From the NCBI GenBank assembly GCA_027460605.1, contig JAPZAN010000203.1, forward strand, positions 1 to 5,327: a stretch of 5,327 nt of DNA, given 5' to 3'. The position numbers were made by a program, and so were the translations under genes. This document shows positions 1 through 5,250 of this stretch, one piece after another. This stretch comes from Candidatus Methanoperedens sp. GTDB lineage: Archaea > Halobacteriota > Methanosarcinia > Methanosarcinales > Methanoperedenaceae. Below the pieces are notes generated by a model, which was not told the DNA's origin, made no database searches, and was given only the letters and a program-made list of their open reading frames with translations. How positions within the stretch are numbered: the first letter of the stretch is position 1; each line of letters opens with the position of its first letter.

Positions 1-862
1 CCACGCGCTCATCATTTTTATTAAGCGCTACATCCACCGGAAGCCCGATATTTTTCTTAAAACGTGACATAAGCCCGCGGGCTATCTCTACCTGCGGCAA
101 ATAACCCTGTTTATCAATAAAGCTCATGTTCGAGCTTCCTATTTTCACGCCTGAAGCTGCAAGAAATACATTCGCCACCACCCCGGTTACAAGCACCCTG
201 TCAGCGCAGCCCTTCTCAAGTACGTTTTTCGTGACTTTGATGGAGTCATCGACCTTCGTGCCGCCAAGCACATATATGCACGGGCGGTCGTTGCAGGATA
301 ATCCCCTGTTAAGCGAGTCGATTTCCTTTTCCATTACCCTTCCTGCTATGCTTGGTAATACTTCGGTAAAACCTGTGACTGAAAGATGAGACCTGTGGGA
401 AACCGAAAAAGCATCGTTCATAAAAATATCGCAAATGGGCGAAAGCCGCTTTACCATGTGTGTCCTTATATGTTCTTTCGGCGTGCGCTCAAGCGATTCT
501 TCGGAATAAAAGCGGGTATTTTCAAGCAATATGATATCGCCTGTGCCCATTCTTTTTATAGAATCGACTGCGTGGGAGCCGAATATATCATCGACATAAT
601 CCACATTCCTGCGCATCATTTTCGATAATATTTTTGAATGGGGCTCCATTGTTGTAAAATCGCTCTTGCCGGGGCGGCTCTGGTGTGACAGGATTACGAC
701 TTTTGATTCTTCAAGCTCCCTCAGGGTTGTAAGGTGGCTCCTGAACCTGCTGTCGTCGAGAATTGTCCCGTTCGGGTCCATCGGCGAGTTCAGGTCGAGC
801 CTGCATAAAACGGTTTTCCCTTTTGTGTTAATGTCATCCAGTGTAAGGTAATCACGTATCAT
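1..862 (-). CDS. pgk: Phosphoglycerate kinase, archaeal type (C-terminus cut by window edge)
   Basis: Phosphoglycerate kinase (EC 2.7.2.3) interconverts 1,3-bisphosphoglycerate + ADP and 3-phosphoglycerate + ATP in cytoplasmic glycolysis/gluconeogenesis. The frame is open from an ATG at 862 down to the window edge and gives 287 residues. Family motifs are seen in order: RLDLNSP (D23, N25), DDSR (R39), SHQSRPG (H60, R63), ENTRF (R117), MNDAFSVSHRS (R157) and GGTKVDD (K203). The first six correspond to the 3-phosphoglycerate site and the interdomain region, and K203 to the nucleotide side. Roughly the last 110-130 residues, with the second part of the nucleotide-binding domain, lie outside the window. 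The SHQSRPG form and overall wording resemble methanogen enzymes more than bacterial ones. GGTK in place of the usual GGAK is a mild variation. There is no Shine-Dalgarno before the ATG, and a good TATA box sits about 35 bases upstream, so the mRNA is probably leaderless or nearly so. The plus-strand open frames across this stretch are shadows. Confidence 0.96.
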   Translation of the reverse strand, partial: MIRDYLTLDDINTKGKTVLCRLDLNSPMDPNGTILDDSRFRSHLTTLRELEESKVVILSHQSRPGKSDFTTMEPHSKILSKMMRRNVDYVDDIFGSHAVDSIKRMGTGDIILLENTRFYSEESLERTPKEHIRTHMVKRLSPICDIFMNDAFSVSHRSHLSVTGFTEVLPSIAGRVMEKEIDSLNRGLSCNDRPCIYVLGGTKVDDSIKVTKNVLEKGCADRVLVTGVVANVFLAASGVKIGSSNMSFIDKQGYLPQVEIARGLMSRFKKNIGLPVDVALNKNDERV

Positions 863-893
863 ATTAGAGGTGGTTTAATTCTCAGAAGATGGC

Positions 894-901
894 TATATAA
901 A
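894..901 (-). promoter_or_regulatory. TATA box for phosphoglycerate kinase
   Basis: On the minus strand the octamer TTTATATA is an exact match to the archaeal TATA-box consensus (TTTAWATA). Transcription would start about 25-27 bases downstream, near 870-873, leaving a leader of only about 8-10 bases before the ATG at 862. This fits the absence of a ribosome binding site. No clear purine-rich BRE is visible next to it. Read on the plus strand the same bases give TATATAAA, so the element could also serve the divergent lipoprotein gene. Confidence 0.55.
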
Positions 902-941
902 TAACGGAAGGATTTTTTGGCACCAGCCAGCATCGATAAGG

Positions 942-949
942 TTATTTAT
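942..949 (+). promoter_or_regulatory. Candidate TATA element for the lipoprotein gene
   Basis: The AT-rich octamer TTATTTAT follows a purine-rich stretch (GATAAGG) that could act as a BRE. A start site about 26 bases downstream would fall near 972, just before the ATG at 982. The match to the archaeal consensus is only partial. The stronger TATATAAA at 894-901 is an alternative and would give a leader of about 55 bases. Confidence 0.3.
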
Positions 950-981
950 GAATAATGCTAACATTAATACTGGTGTGGTGC

Positions 982-1494
982 ATGAAAATTAATAAATTAA
1001 TCCCGGTCGTCATCGTTATCATTTCGCTCTTTTTCCTTGGATGTGTTAAGCCTCCGGCTCCTACACCAACTGCAACCCCAACTGCAACAGGAACTATGCA
1101 GCCCGTCTTTCCAACCCAATCACCAACTCCTGCGCTGACAGCTTCTCCAGCTCCTTCCCTTGAGCCCATAATGTACAGGGTATGGGTTGACAGCGATTTT
1201 GGATTTTACAGAGCAAGGGCGATTAGAGGGAATTCTTCTTATGACCTGCCGCTTGGCTTTGACAAACTGAATTTTACCATCCACGCAGGGGACAGCGTCA
1301 GATGGATAAATGACGATAGCTATGATTTTCCTTTAACTGTGGTAAGCAATGAAGGACTCTGGAGCGGGAGGACGGGACTCATGCGTTATCAGACCGAGCG
1401 CTTTGATTACACGTTTAACAGGACAGGAACATACACGTTTTCTATCAGGGAGTTCCAGGACCTGGAGAACCAGACAATAACAGTAATACCATAA
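982..1494 (+). CDS. Secreted lipoprotein with cupredoxin-like domain lacking copper ligands
   Basis: A 170-residue surface lipoprotein. Residues 1-20 form a signal peptide (lysines at 2 and 5, hydrophobic 6-19) ending in a lipobox-like FLGC, so Cys21 would be the lipidated residue. Residues 22-62 are a low-complexity Pro/Thr/Ser/Ala linker. Residues 64-170 read as a cupredoxin-like Greek-key domain: FTIHAGDSVRWINDDS, then FPLTVVSNEGLW, then the final strands FDYTFNRTGTYTFSI. In typical plastocyanin-like proteins these segments carry His, Cys, His and Met ligands. Here the matching positions read Leu118, Ile155, Phe158 and Leu161, so copper binding is unlikely. Four N-glycosylation sequons (N84, N98, N146, N163) fit an archaeal extracellular protein. 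The start at 982 is preferred over an in-frame ATG at 955 because it puts the lysines directly before the hydrophobic core, and a GGTG ribosome-binding-like motif lies at 972-975. It stands alone, divergent from the kinase and convergent with the hydrolase. Its role is unknown. Confidence 0.8.
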   Translation: MKINKLIPVVIVIISLFFLGCVKPPAPTPTATPTATGTMQPVFPTQSPTPALTASPAPSLEPIMYRVWVDSDFGFYRARAIRGNSSYDLPLGFDKLNFTIHAGDSVRWINDDSYDFPLTVVSNEGLWSGRTGLMRYQTERFDYTFNRTGTYTFSIREFQDLENQTITVIP

Positions 1495-1503
1495 TTATCC
1501 CGG

Positions 1504-1522
1504 AAAACCCGCCGTCAGGCGG
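1504..1522 (-). terminator. Hairpin plus short U-run, possible terminator of the TPR-hydrolase unit
   Basis: On the minus strand CCGCC-TGAC-GGCGG (1509-1522) forms a 5-bp GC stem and is followed by GTTTT (1504-1508). It lies about 63 bases past the hydrolase stop and 15 bases beyond the lipoprotein stop on the other strand. The U-run is short, and archaeal termination usually relies on U-tracts more than hairpins, so this is a tentative call. Confidence 0.35.
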
Positions 1523-1536
1523 CGCATCCGCGGGGT

Positions 1537-1552
1537 CTGGGGCTTGCCCCAG
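1537..1552. repeat. Perfect GC-rich palindrome with CTTG loop
   Basis: CTGGGG-CTTG-CCCCAG is a perfect 6-bp inverted repeat. The plus-strand RNA would have a G(CUUG)C tetraloop, a known stable loop type. Together with the CCGCC/GGCGG dyad at 1509-1522 and the CCGCGG palindrome at 1528-1533, it makes the convergent spacer 1501-1560 conspicuously GC-rich compared with its surroundings. It may mark transcript ends or be a copy of a dispersed intergenic repeat; one copy is seen here. Confidence 0.5.
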
Positions 1553-1584
1553 CGCAGGCAGTTTGTGGTTGGTTGAAAAAACGC

Positions 1585-2433
1585 CTAAATATTGATCTCT
1601 ATACCATACACCTTTTCGGGGTTCTCTTTGTGTATCTTCCAGAACACATCCTCTCCCCATTCCGGTATCAGTTGTTTTGTCCTCTTCGGGACGGTCTTTG
1701 GCCCGAGTACCGAACCCGGTCTTTTAAGGTCGTCAATGTAATCCGTTTCCATCATGAAACGCGTGCCTTCGGAAAGGGCTTTTTCTATGGCATCCTCGCC
1801 CGCAAGGACGCTCGGGAAAATGCCATATTTCTCGCATATTTTCACCATTGGCGGCGCAAAATGCTTGATGACTTTCCCAGGCGGCAAACCCACTTCCCTG
1901 GCAACCCCTGCGATTTCCGAGAGCCCTTCCTCCGTGGCGCTTTCGGTATGCAATTGCACGGCGCAGCCTGCATCCTTTGCCAGCGTGAAGCTGTGGCGCA
2001 TTATATCGTTTGAAGCGTCCCATATTTTCGGCTCAACTTCATAATGGGGGCGCCCGGACTTCAATCCCACCGCAAGCCCTTTTTCAACATATTCGCGCGC
2101 TATTTCAAGCCCGCCCTTCATTATCTCAACAGCGCGCGGAAGTCCGAGGCGCCCGTAATATTTGGTCAGTTCGGCTGGATGCACGCCCAGCACCACGAAT
2201 ACCTTAACCTTCTCCGCTTCTTCGGCGCGCCGGGCAATTTTCAGGATTTTGTCAAAAACCTGCCTGTAATCCTCAGGCGCGTTTATCTCAATGCCAAGCG
2301 ACCACGGCGGAAGCGAGACAAGAACGATATGCGTGCCCCCGGCGCGCGCGAACTCGCGGACTGCGTCGAGGCACCTGCCTGAAGGGTTGAGGTGCATGTG
2401 GTTGTCGAGGATGGGGAGAGTGGGGGCGGTCAT
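1585..2433 (-). CDS. TatD-related metal-dependent hydrolase (COG1831-like)
   Basis: A 282-residue TIM-barrel hydrolase of the amidohydrolase/TatD type, cytoplasmic, substrate unknown. Metal-site motifs appear in the expected order: DNHMH at 10-14 (His12, His14) on strand 1, VVLGVHPAEL at 80-89 (His85), QLHTE at 160-164 (His162), IKHF at 189-192 (His191) and METDYIDD at 228-235 (Asp231). Classic TatD nucleases carry a bridging Glu in a GEIG-type motif. Here the matching stretch reads GLKSGRPHY, so Lys125 might be the bridging (carboxylated) ligand, which is an inference. The GRPHY segment and the overall length suit the archaeal group annotated as predicted metal-dependent hydrolases of the urease superfamily. 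The ATG at 2433 overlaps the stop of the upstream TPR gene by four bases (ATGA), which implies translational coupling. It ends in TAG at 1585. It could be a nuclease or an amidohydrolase; the sequence does not say which. Confidence 0.88.
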   Translation of the reverse strand: MTAPTLPILDNHMHLNPSGRCLDAVREFARAGGTHIVLVSLPPWSLGIEINAPEDYRQVFDKILKIARRAEEAEKVKVFVVLGVHPAELTKYYGRLGLPRAVEIMKGGLEIAREYVEKGLAVGLKSGRPHYEVEPKIWDASNDIMRHSFTLAKDAGCAVQLHTESATEEGLSEIAGVAREVGLPPGKVIKHFAPPMVKICEKYGIFPSVLAGEDAIEKALSEGTRFMMETDYIDDLKRPGSVLGPKTVPKRTKQLIPEWGEDVFWKIHKENPEKVYGIEINI

Positions 2434-4271
2434 GTGATACCAATTCGGGAAATAAGAGATTTTATTAAGTCCAAAGCGCTAGAATCTAGCTTCAAAAATT
2501 GAAGAAGCAAAATTATGCTGGCAATTATGCCCAAAACAACACCAGCTTTAACAATCCAGTTATCAAAAAAAGATTGTTTAGGTTTAGTTTCTTCGATAAA
2601 ACCCATTCCCTGTTTTTTCGCGTATTCCCTTATGGCTTCTATGCTGTGTTCGGCGATAACATTCAGGGCACCGTCAAGATTTTCACTTACTTCTGTCAGC
2701 TTGTTGTAGCATTTACCGCATTTTTCCTTCTGGATTCCCAATCCGCTTGCTTTATGTACTGCCAGTTCATCAACGCATGTAATAAGTTGTATCAGGGTAT
2801 CTACAAGCGCAACACCGTTTTTCATTTTCTTTTCTTTATAAATCAGGCGCGCGCCGTCAAGTTTTTTTATCAAATCCTTTTTGTTGATTTCGGGGCTTCT
2901 TTTGTTTATTAAAGCCTCCATCAAAGTAAGTGTCTCGGAAAATACAGTTATTGATGTGTGGCAGGCGTTGCATATATCCTGCCTTTCCTCAATCGGGCAT
3001 AGGGCAGCTTTTTCATAATAGGATGCAGCTTCTTTCAGGTTGTTTATTATGTCAGGAATGTCGGGGTTTTTGCCGAACCAGTATAGGATTTTCCTGCGCC
3101 ACGATTTTATGGGGACTTTCCTGACAAATGATTTTGCTTTCAGGATGTTTCCCTGCTGTGAAAAGTTATCTTTTAAGGCGCCGTCTGCGGTTTCGGCGGC
3201 TTTAAGGTATTCATCAGCGGCTTTTCCGGCGTCATCTCCGCTTTCCCAGAATTTTTTTCTGTTAAAATTCTTTTCCGAATATCTTTCATAAAACCATGCT
3301 TTAGCTAAATATGATTGAGTGATGTTCCCTGTTTCTTTGAAAATATTAGAAGCCTTTTCGGTCTCTTTCCACGCATCATTTCTTTTATCCAACTCAATCA
3401 ATAATAGACCATATGCGCCATGTGCATTTGCATAATTCGGATTCGCTTTAATAACTTCTAAATATTGTTCTTTCGCCTCATCTTTTCTTCCCATTTCTGA
3501 GAGTATTATTGCATAATTGTGGTGCGCACCTACATATTTCGGGTCGGATTCTATCGCTTTTAAGTATTGCTGTTCAGCCTCCTCCATCCTTCCCATTTCT
3601 GAGAGTAACGTTGCGTAATTGTAGTGCGCTAGAGCATATTTCGGATCGGCTTCTATAGCCTTTTTGTAATATTCCTCCGCTTTATCTTTCCTATTCAGTT
3701 CGTTTAGTAGGTTTGCATAATTAATTTTCGCGTTTGCATGTTGCGGGTCTGCATCAATTGCTTTTTTGAAGTGTTCCTCCGCTTCCCTTATCCTTCCCAT
3801 TTCTGAAAGTAGTATTGCATAATTGTAGTGCGCCGAAGCATATTTCGGATCGGCTTCTACCGCTTTTAAGTATTGCTGTTCAGCCTCCTCAATCCTTTCC
3901 AGTTCTGAGAGTAGTATTGCGTAATTATAGTACGCCTCTGCATATTTTGGATTAGCCTCAATCGCTCTCTTGTAATGTTCCTCTGAATTTCTCAGCTTTC
4001 CAAGAAATCGCGCCGCAACACCTGCATTAGCGCATGCTATTGCTTTTTCATTCCCCTCAAGCCCCCGCGCCGCTGCAAACGCAAGCACATAAGTAAAAGC
4101 ATAATTTCCTTTGTCCAGTTCCTGTACAGATAAATCAAACACCTCCCCCGCCCCTATCCCCATCTCCCGCGCCACCCGCGCCGCCTCCTCCACGCACGCC
4201 TCAAGCTCGCCGCGCTCGATGCAGGGCGCGAGTTTTTTCAGGAATTCCTCGGTTTTGTTATTTTCAGGCAT
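2430..4271 (-). CDS. TPR-repeat protein with C-terminal membrane anchor
   Basis: A 613-residue protein with no N-terminal signal peptide. Residues 1-73 are helical and charged. Residues 75-312 hold seven consecutive 34-residue tetratricopeptide repeats, most with the pattern Y-hydrophobic-x-A-HYNYA-LLSEMGR-EEAE-YKKAIEADP. TPRs bind protein partners and form a superhelical scaffold. Residues 313-570 are a helical region I do not recognise, with a long central stretch of Lys/Glu and two Cys pairs: CNACH (C434, C437) and CGKC (C518, C521). Residues 576-593 are a single hydrophobic segment (GVVLGIIASIILLLQF), followed by about 20 residues of amphipathic tail, so the protein is probably tail-anchored with its bulk in the cytoplasm. 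The ATG at 4271 is chosen; a TTG three codons upstream (4280) would give 616 residues. Neither has a Shine-Dalgarno. The stop codon overlaps the hydrolase start. The TPR part is secure; the overall role is unknown and a scaffold at the membrane is a guess. Confidence 0.92.
   Translation of the reverse strand: MPENNKTEEFLKKLAPCIERGELEACVEEAARVAREMGIGAGEVFDLSVQELDKGNYAFTYVLAFAAARGLEGNEKAIACANAGVAARFLGKLRNSEEHYKRAIEANPKYAEAYYNYAILLSELERIEEAEQQYLKAVEADPKYASAHYNYAILLSEMGRIREAEEHFKKAIDADPQHANAKINYANLLNELNRKDKAEEYYKKAIEADPKYALAHYNYATLLSEMGRMEEAEQQYLKAIESDPKYVGAHHNYAIILSEMGRKDEAKEQYLEVIKANPNYANAHGAYGLLLIELDKRNDAWKETEKASNIFKETGNITQSYLAKAWFYERYSEKNFNRKKFWESGDDAGKAADEYLKAAETADGALKDNFSQQGNILKAKSFVRKVPIKSWRRKILYWFGKNPDIPDIINNLKEAASYYEKAALCPIEERQDICNACHTSITVFSETLTLMEALINKRSPEINKKDLIKKLDGARLIYKEKKMKNGVALVDTLIQLITCVDELAVHKASGLGIQKEKCGKCYNKLTEVSENLDGALNVIAEHSIEAIREYAKKQGMGFIEETKPKQSFFDNWIVKAGVVLGIIASIILLLQFLKLDSSALDLIKSLISRIGIT
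3336..4049 (-). repeat. Seven tandem 102-bp TPR-coding units
   Basis: The array encodes seven 34-residue TPRs at 102-base spacing: 3948-4049, 3846-3947, 3744-3845, 3642-3743, 3540-3641, 3438-3539 and 3336-3437. The outer two units are diverged and the middle five are similar in DNA as well as protein. A 30-base string at 3555-3584 recurs exactly at 3861-3890, which is 306 bases or three units away. Near-identical stretches also recur two units apart, around 3588-3655 and 3792-3859. This indicates fairly recent duplication of units within the gene. Confidence 0.85.
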
Positions 4272-4303
4272 AATTTTCAAATTCGTTTTTGTTCTGATTT
4301 ATT

Positions 4304-4357
4304 ATCCAAAAATTTAAACAGTATTTTTTATAATCTTGTTCGAAGAAAATTTTGGAT
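4304..4357. repeat. Imperfect inverted repeat in the spacer upstream of the TPR gene
   Basis: The arms are ATCCAAAAATTT at 4304-4315 and AAAATTTTGGAT at 4346-4357. They pair at 11 of 12 positions and are separated by 30 bases. The left arm overlaps a candidate TATA element, so an operator role is conceivable. In DNA this AT-rich, chance symmetry is also quite possible. Confidence 0.3.
4311..4318 (-). promoter_or_regulatory. Candidate TATA box for the TPR-hydrolase unit
   Basis: On the minus strand TTTAAATT matches the archaeal TATA consensus at seven of eight positions. A start site about 26 bases downstream, near 4288, would leave a 17-base leader before the ATG at 4271. A second candidate, TTATAAAA at 4326-4333, would give a leader of roughly 30 bases. 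The spacer is AT-rich, so such matches arise easily, and read-through from the HEPN-MNT cassette is not excluded. Confidence 0.35.
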
Positions 4358-4387
4358 TTTGTGCGTGCCATGTTACAACTTCAGTTT

Positions 4388-4525
4388 TTATTTTTTCCAA
4401 AGCCCTTTTTTAATCCTTTCTAAATTTTTCAAGTCCCGCTCTCTAATATCTAATTTTTCTTTTGTCTCTTCGATAATCCCACTTTTTTTCTGATTTTTGA
4501 TATTTTTATCCAACCGCAGCACCAT
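4388..4525 (-). CDS. Candidate small charged protein, third frame of the HEPN-MNT cassette
   Basis: A 45-codon frame starting at the ATG at 4525, inside the last codons of the nucleotidyltransferase, overlapping it by 20 bases in a different frame and ending in TAA at 4388. The product is very polar: 23 of 45 residues are charged. Residues 17-43 could form one amphipathic helix with Ile18, Leu25, Leu32, Leu35 and Leu42 along one face and a Trp43 near the end. No signal peptide, membrane segment or known domain is seen. Possible alternative starts are GTG at 4522 and TTG at 4513, the latter overlapping the upstream stop. There is no well-spaced Shine-Dalgarno (AAAGG abuts the ATG), so translation would rely on coupling. 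In favour: the stacked overlap matches the style of the two genes before it, and a stop-free run of this size is uncommon in such AT-rich DNA. Against: short length and no recognised homologue. Confidence 0.42.
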   Translation of the reverse strand: MVLRLDKNIKNQKKSGIIEETKEKLDIRERDLKNLERIKKGLWKK

Positions 4526-4865
4526 CCTTTGCAGAGTAGAGTAATTTACCTTTAAGAATTTCATTCACGAATGGATTCCCATTTCTTTTCATCTCTTCAA
4601 ATTCTTGCTCAGTATAACAAAGCGGTTCTATCGGCAGCTCTGTCATTTCAAGAATTTTATCGGCGCGGTCTAAAAAGCGTTCCCTGAAATCGCCTATAAT
4701 AGCAAGGTCGATATCGCTGCCTTCATTAAAGTCATTGCGCGCCACTGAACCGAACAGATAGACCTTTTTAATATTGATATGAGAAGCGAGTTTCTCAACA
4801 AACCTTTTTATTTTGCCAGGAAGTTTCTCACTTCTGCTAATATCGATTCTGCATATTTTATGCAT
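4506..4865 (-). CDS. Minimal nucleotidyltransferase (MNT) domain protein
   Basis: A 119-residue protein of the DNA polymerase beta-like nucleotidyltransferase superfamily. The signature KVYLFGSVARNDFNEGSDID at 34-53 fits GS-x10-DxD exactly, with Gly39, Ser40 and metal-binding Asp51 and Asp53. Glu80, in the strand PIEPLCY, is a candidate for the third carboxylate. It is only the catalytic core, the usual size for stand-alone MNT proteins, and no substrate-binding extra domain is present. Such proteins transfer a nucleotide, and MntA-type members add AMP to a partner HEPN toxin and so neutralise it. The HEPN gene directly upstream makes that role plausible here but unproven. The ATG at 4865 lies 58 bases inside the HEPN gene in another frame. 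No later ATG, GTG or TTG precedes the active-site motif, and GGGAGG sits 10 bases before it, so this start is well supported. Confidence 0.9.
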   Translation of the reverse strand: MHKICRIDISRSEKLPGKIKRFVEKLASHINIKKVYLFGSVARNDFNEGSDIDLAIIGDFRERFLDRADKILEMTELPIEPLCYTEQEFEEMKRNGNPFVNEILKGKLLYSAKDGAAVG

Positions 4866-5209
4866 TTGTCCGCATCCTCCCTTGTATAATATTCAAAAGG
4901 CGAGCCTGATGGAAAAGCATCAGGATAGCGTGGGGGAATGTAATGCTTATCAAGTTCCATCGAAGCTCTCCCCAGGTCTTTGAATTCCGGAATTATTTTT
5001 TTGACTTCTCGGTATAATTCCCGCGTTGAATGGGTTAGAACTGTCCTGTGCCCTTTCAAAAAAAGTAAACTTTTAAGCGCTTTCTCAGAAGCCTGCTGCG
5101 CATGGAAACATGCGCTTTCATAGAACTCCTTATCCATCAAAACCATAGCGGCGCCCAAGTCACGCTCGCCCTGATTTAACCATCGCTTACCTTCTTCTAT
5201 GTTGCTCAT
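4808..5209 (-). CDS. HEPN domain protein
   Basis: A 133-residue all-helical HEPN protein (PF05168/COG2250 style). Typical features are the N-terminal WLNQGERDLGAA helix (10-21), the ESACFHAQQASEKALKSLL helix (31-49), and the RYPDAFP turn at 94-100 followed by the Tyr-rich YYTREDADKCIKYAESIL helix. HEPN proteins are often RNases or toxins, and many pair with an MNT protein. The known HepT toxins carry an Rx4-6H catalytic motif with a nearby Tyr that the partner AMPylates (RX4HXY). Here the only Rx4H is R55-TVLT-H60, in the loop region where this subfamily usually has a TH motif, and no Tyr follows at the right spacing. It may therefore be a non-RNase or substrate-binding HEPN rather than a HepT-type toxin. 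The ATG at 5209 has only a weak AGGA nearby. The gene is first in the cassette, and its end overlaps the MNT gene by 58 bases. Confidence 0.9.
   Translation of the reverse strand: MSNIEEGKRWLNQGERDLGAAMVLMDKEFYESACFHAQQASEKALKSLLFLKGHRTVLTHSTRELYREVKKIIPEFKDLGRASMELDKHYIPPRYPDAFPSGSPFEYYTREDADKCIKYAESILAEVRNFLAK
4876..4881 (-). promoter_or_regulatory. Ribosome binding site of the MNT gene, inside the HEPN gene
   Basis: GGGAGG on the minus strand is a strong complement to the archaeal 16S rRNA 3' end, placed 10 bases before the ATG at 4865 and lying within HEPN codons for Arg110 to Asp112. It is the best ribosome binding site in the window and supports the long overlapping start. Confidence 0.55.
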
Positions 5210-5250
5210 ATTCCTGTTAACTCACTTTCAAATGTTCTATTGTTTTTCAC

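Noticed and set aside
126..851. Three plus-strand open frames of 61-87 codons
   Set aside because: They are antisense to the clear phosphoglycerate kinase frame and their products have no recognisable features.
866..899. GAGGTGG on the plus strand followed by an ATG at 888, looking like a start of a gene
   Set aside because: The frame stops after three codons (ATG GCT ATA TAA).
955..981. Upstream ATG that would extend the lipoprotein by nine residues
   Set aside because: It would put extra hydrophobic residues and a Cys ahead of the basic start of the signal peptide, and the GGTG motif is placed for the ATG at 982.
1573..2382. Plus-strand frames of 65-146 codons and a 96-codon minus-strand frame over the hydrolase
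   Set aside because: The minus-strand hydrolase frame carries all the metal-site motifs in order; the others are shadows of it in GC-richer DNA.
2958..2972. CNACH as a cytochrome c heme-binding site
   Set aside because: Only one such motif, no signal peptide, and it sits in a predicted cytoplasmic Lys/Glu-rich helical region; a metal or chance Cys pair is more likely.
2499..3291. Plus-strand frames of 64-137 codons opposite the TPR gene
   Set aside because: Antisense shadows; their Phe/Cys-rich products mirror the Lys/Glu-rich coding strand.
3336..4049. Regularly spaced repeats as a CRISPR array
   Set aside because: The 102-base period is codon-phased and encodes TPR motifs; there are no short identical repeats separated by unique spacers.
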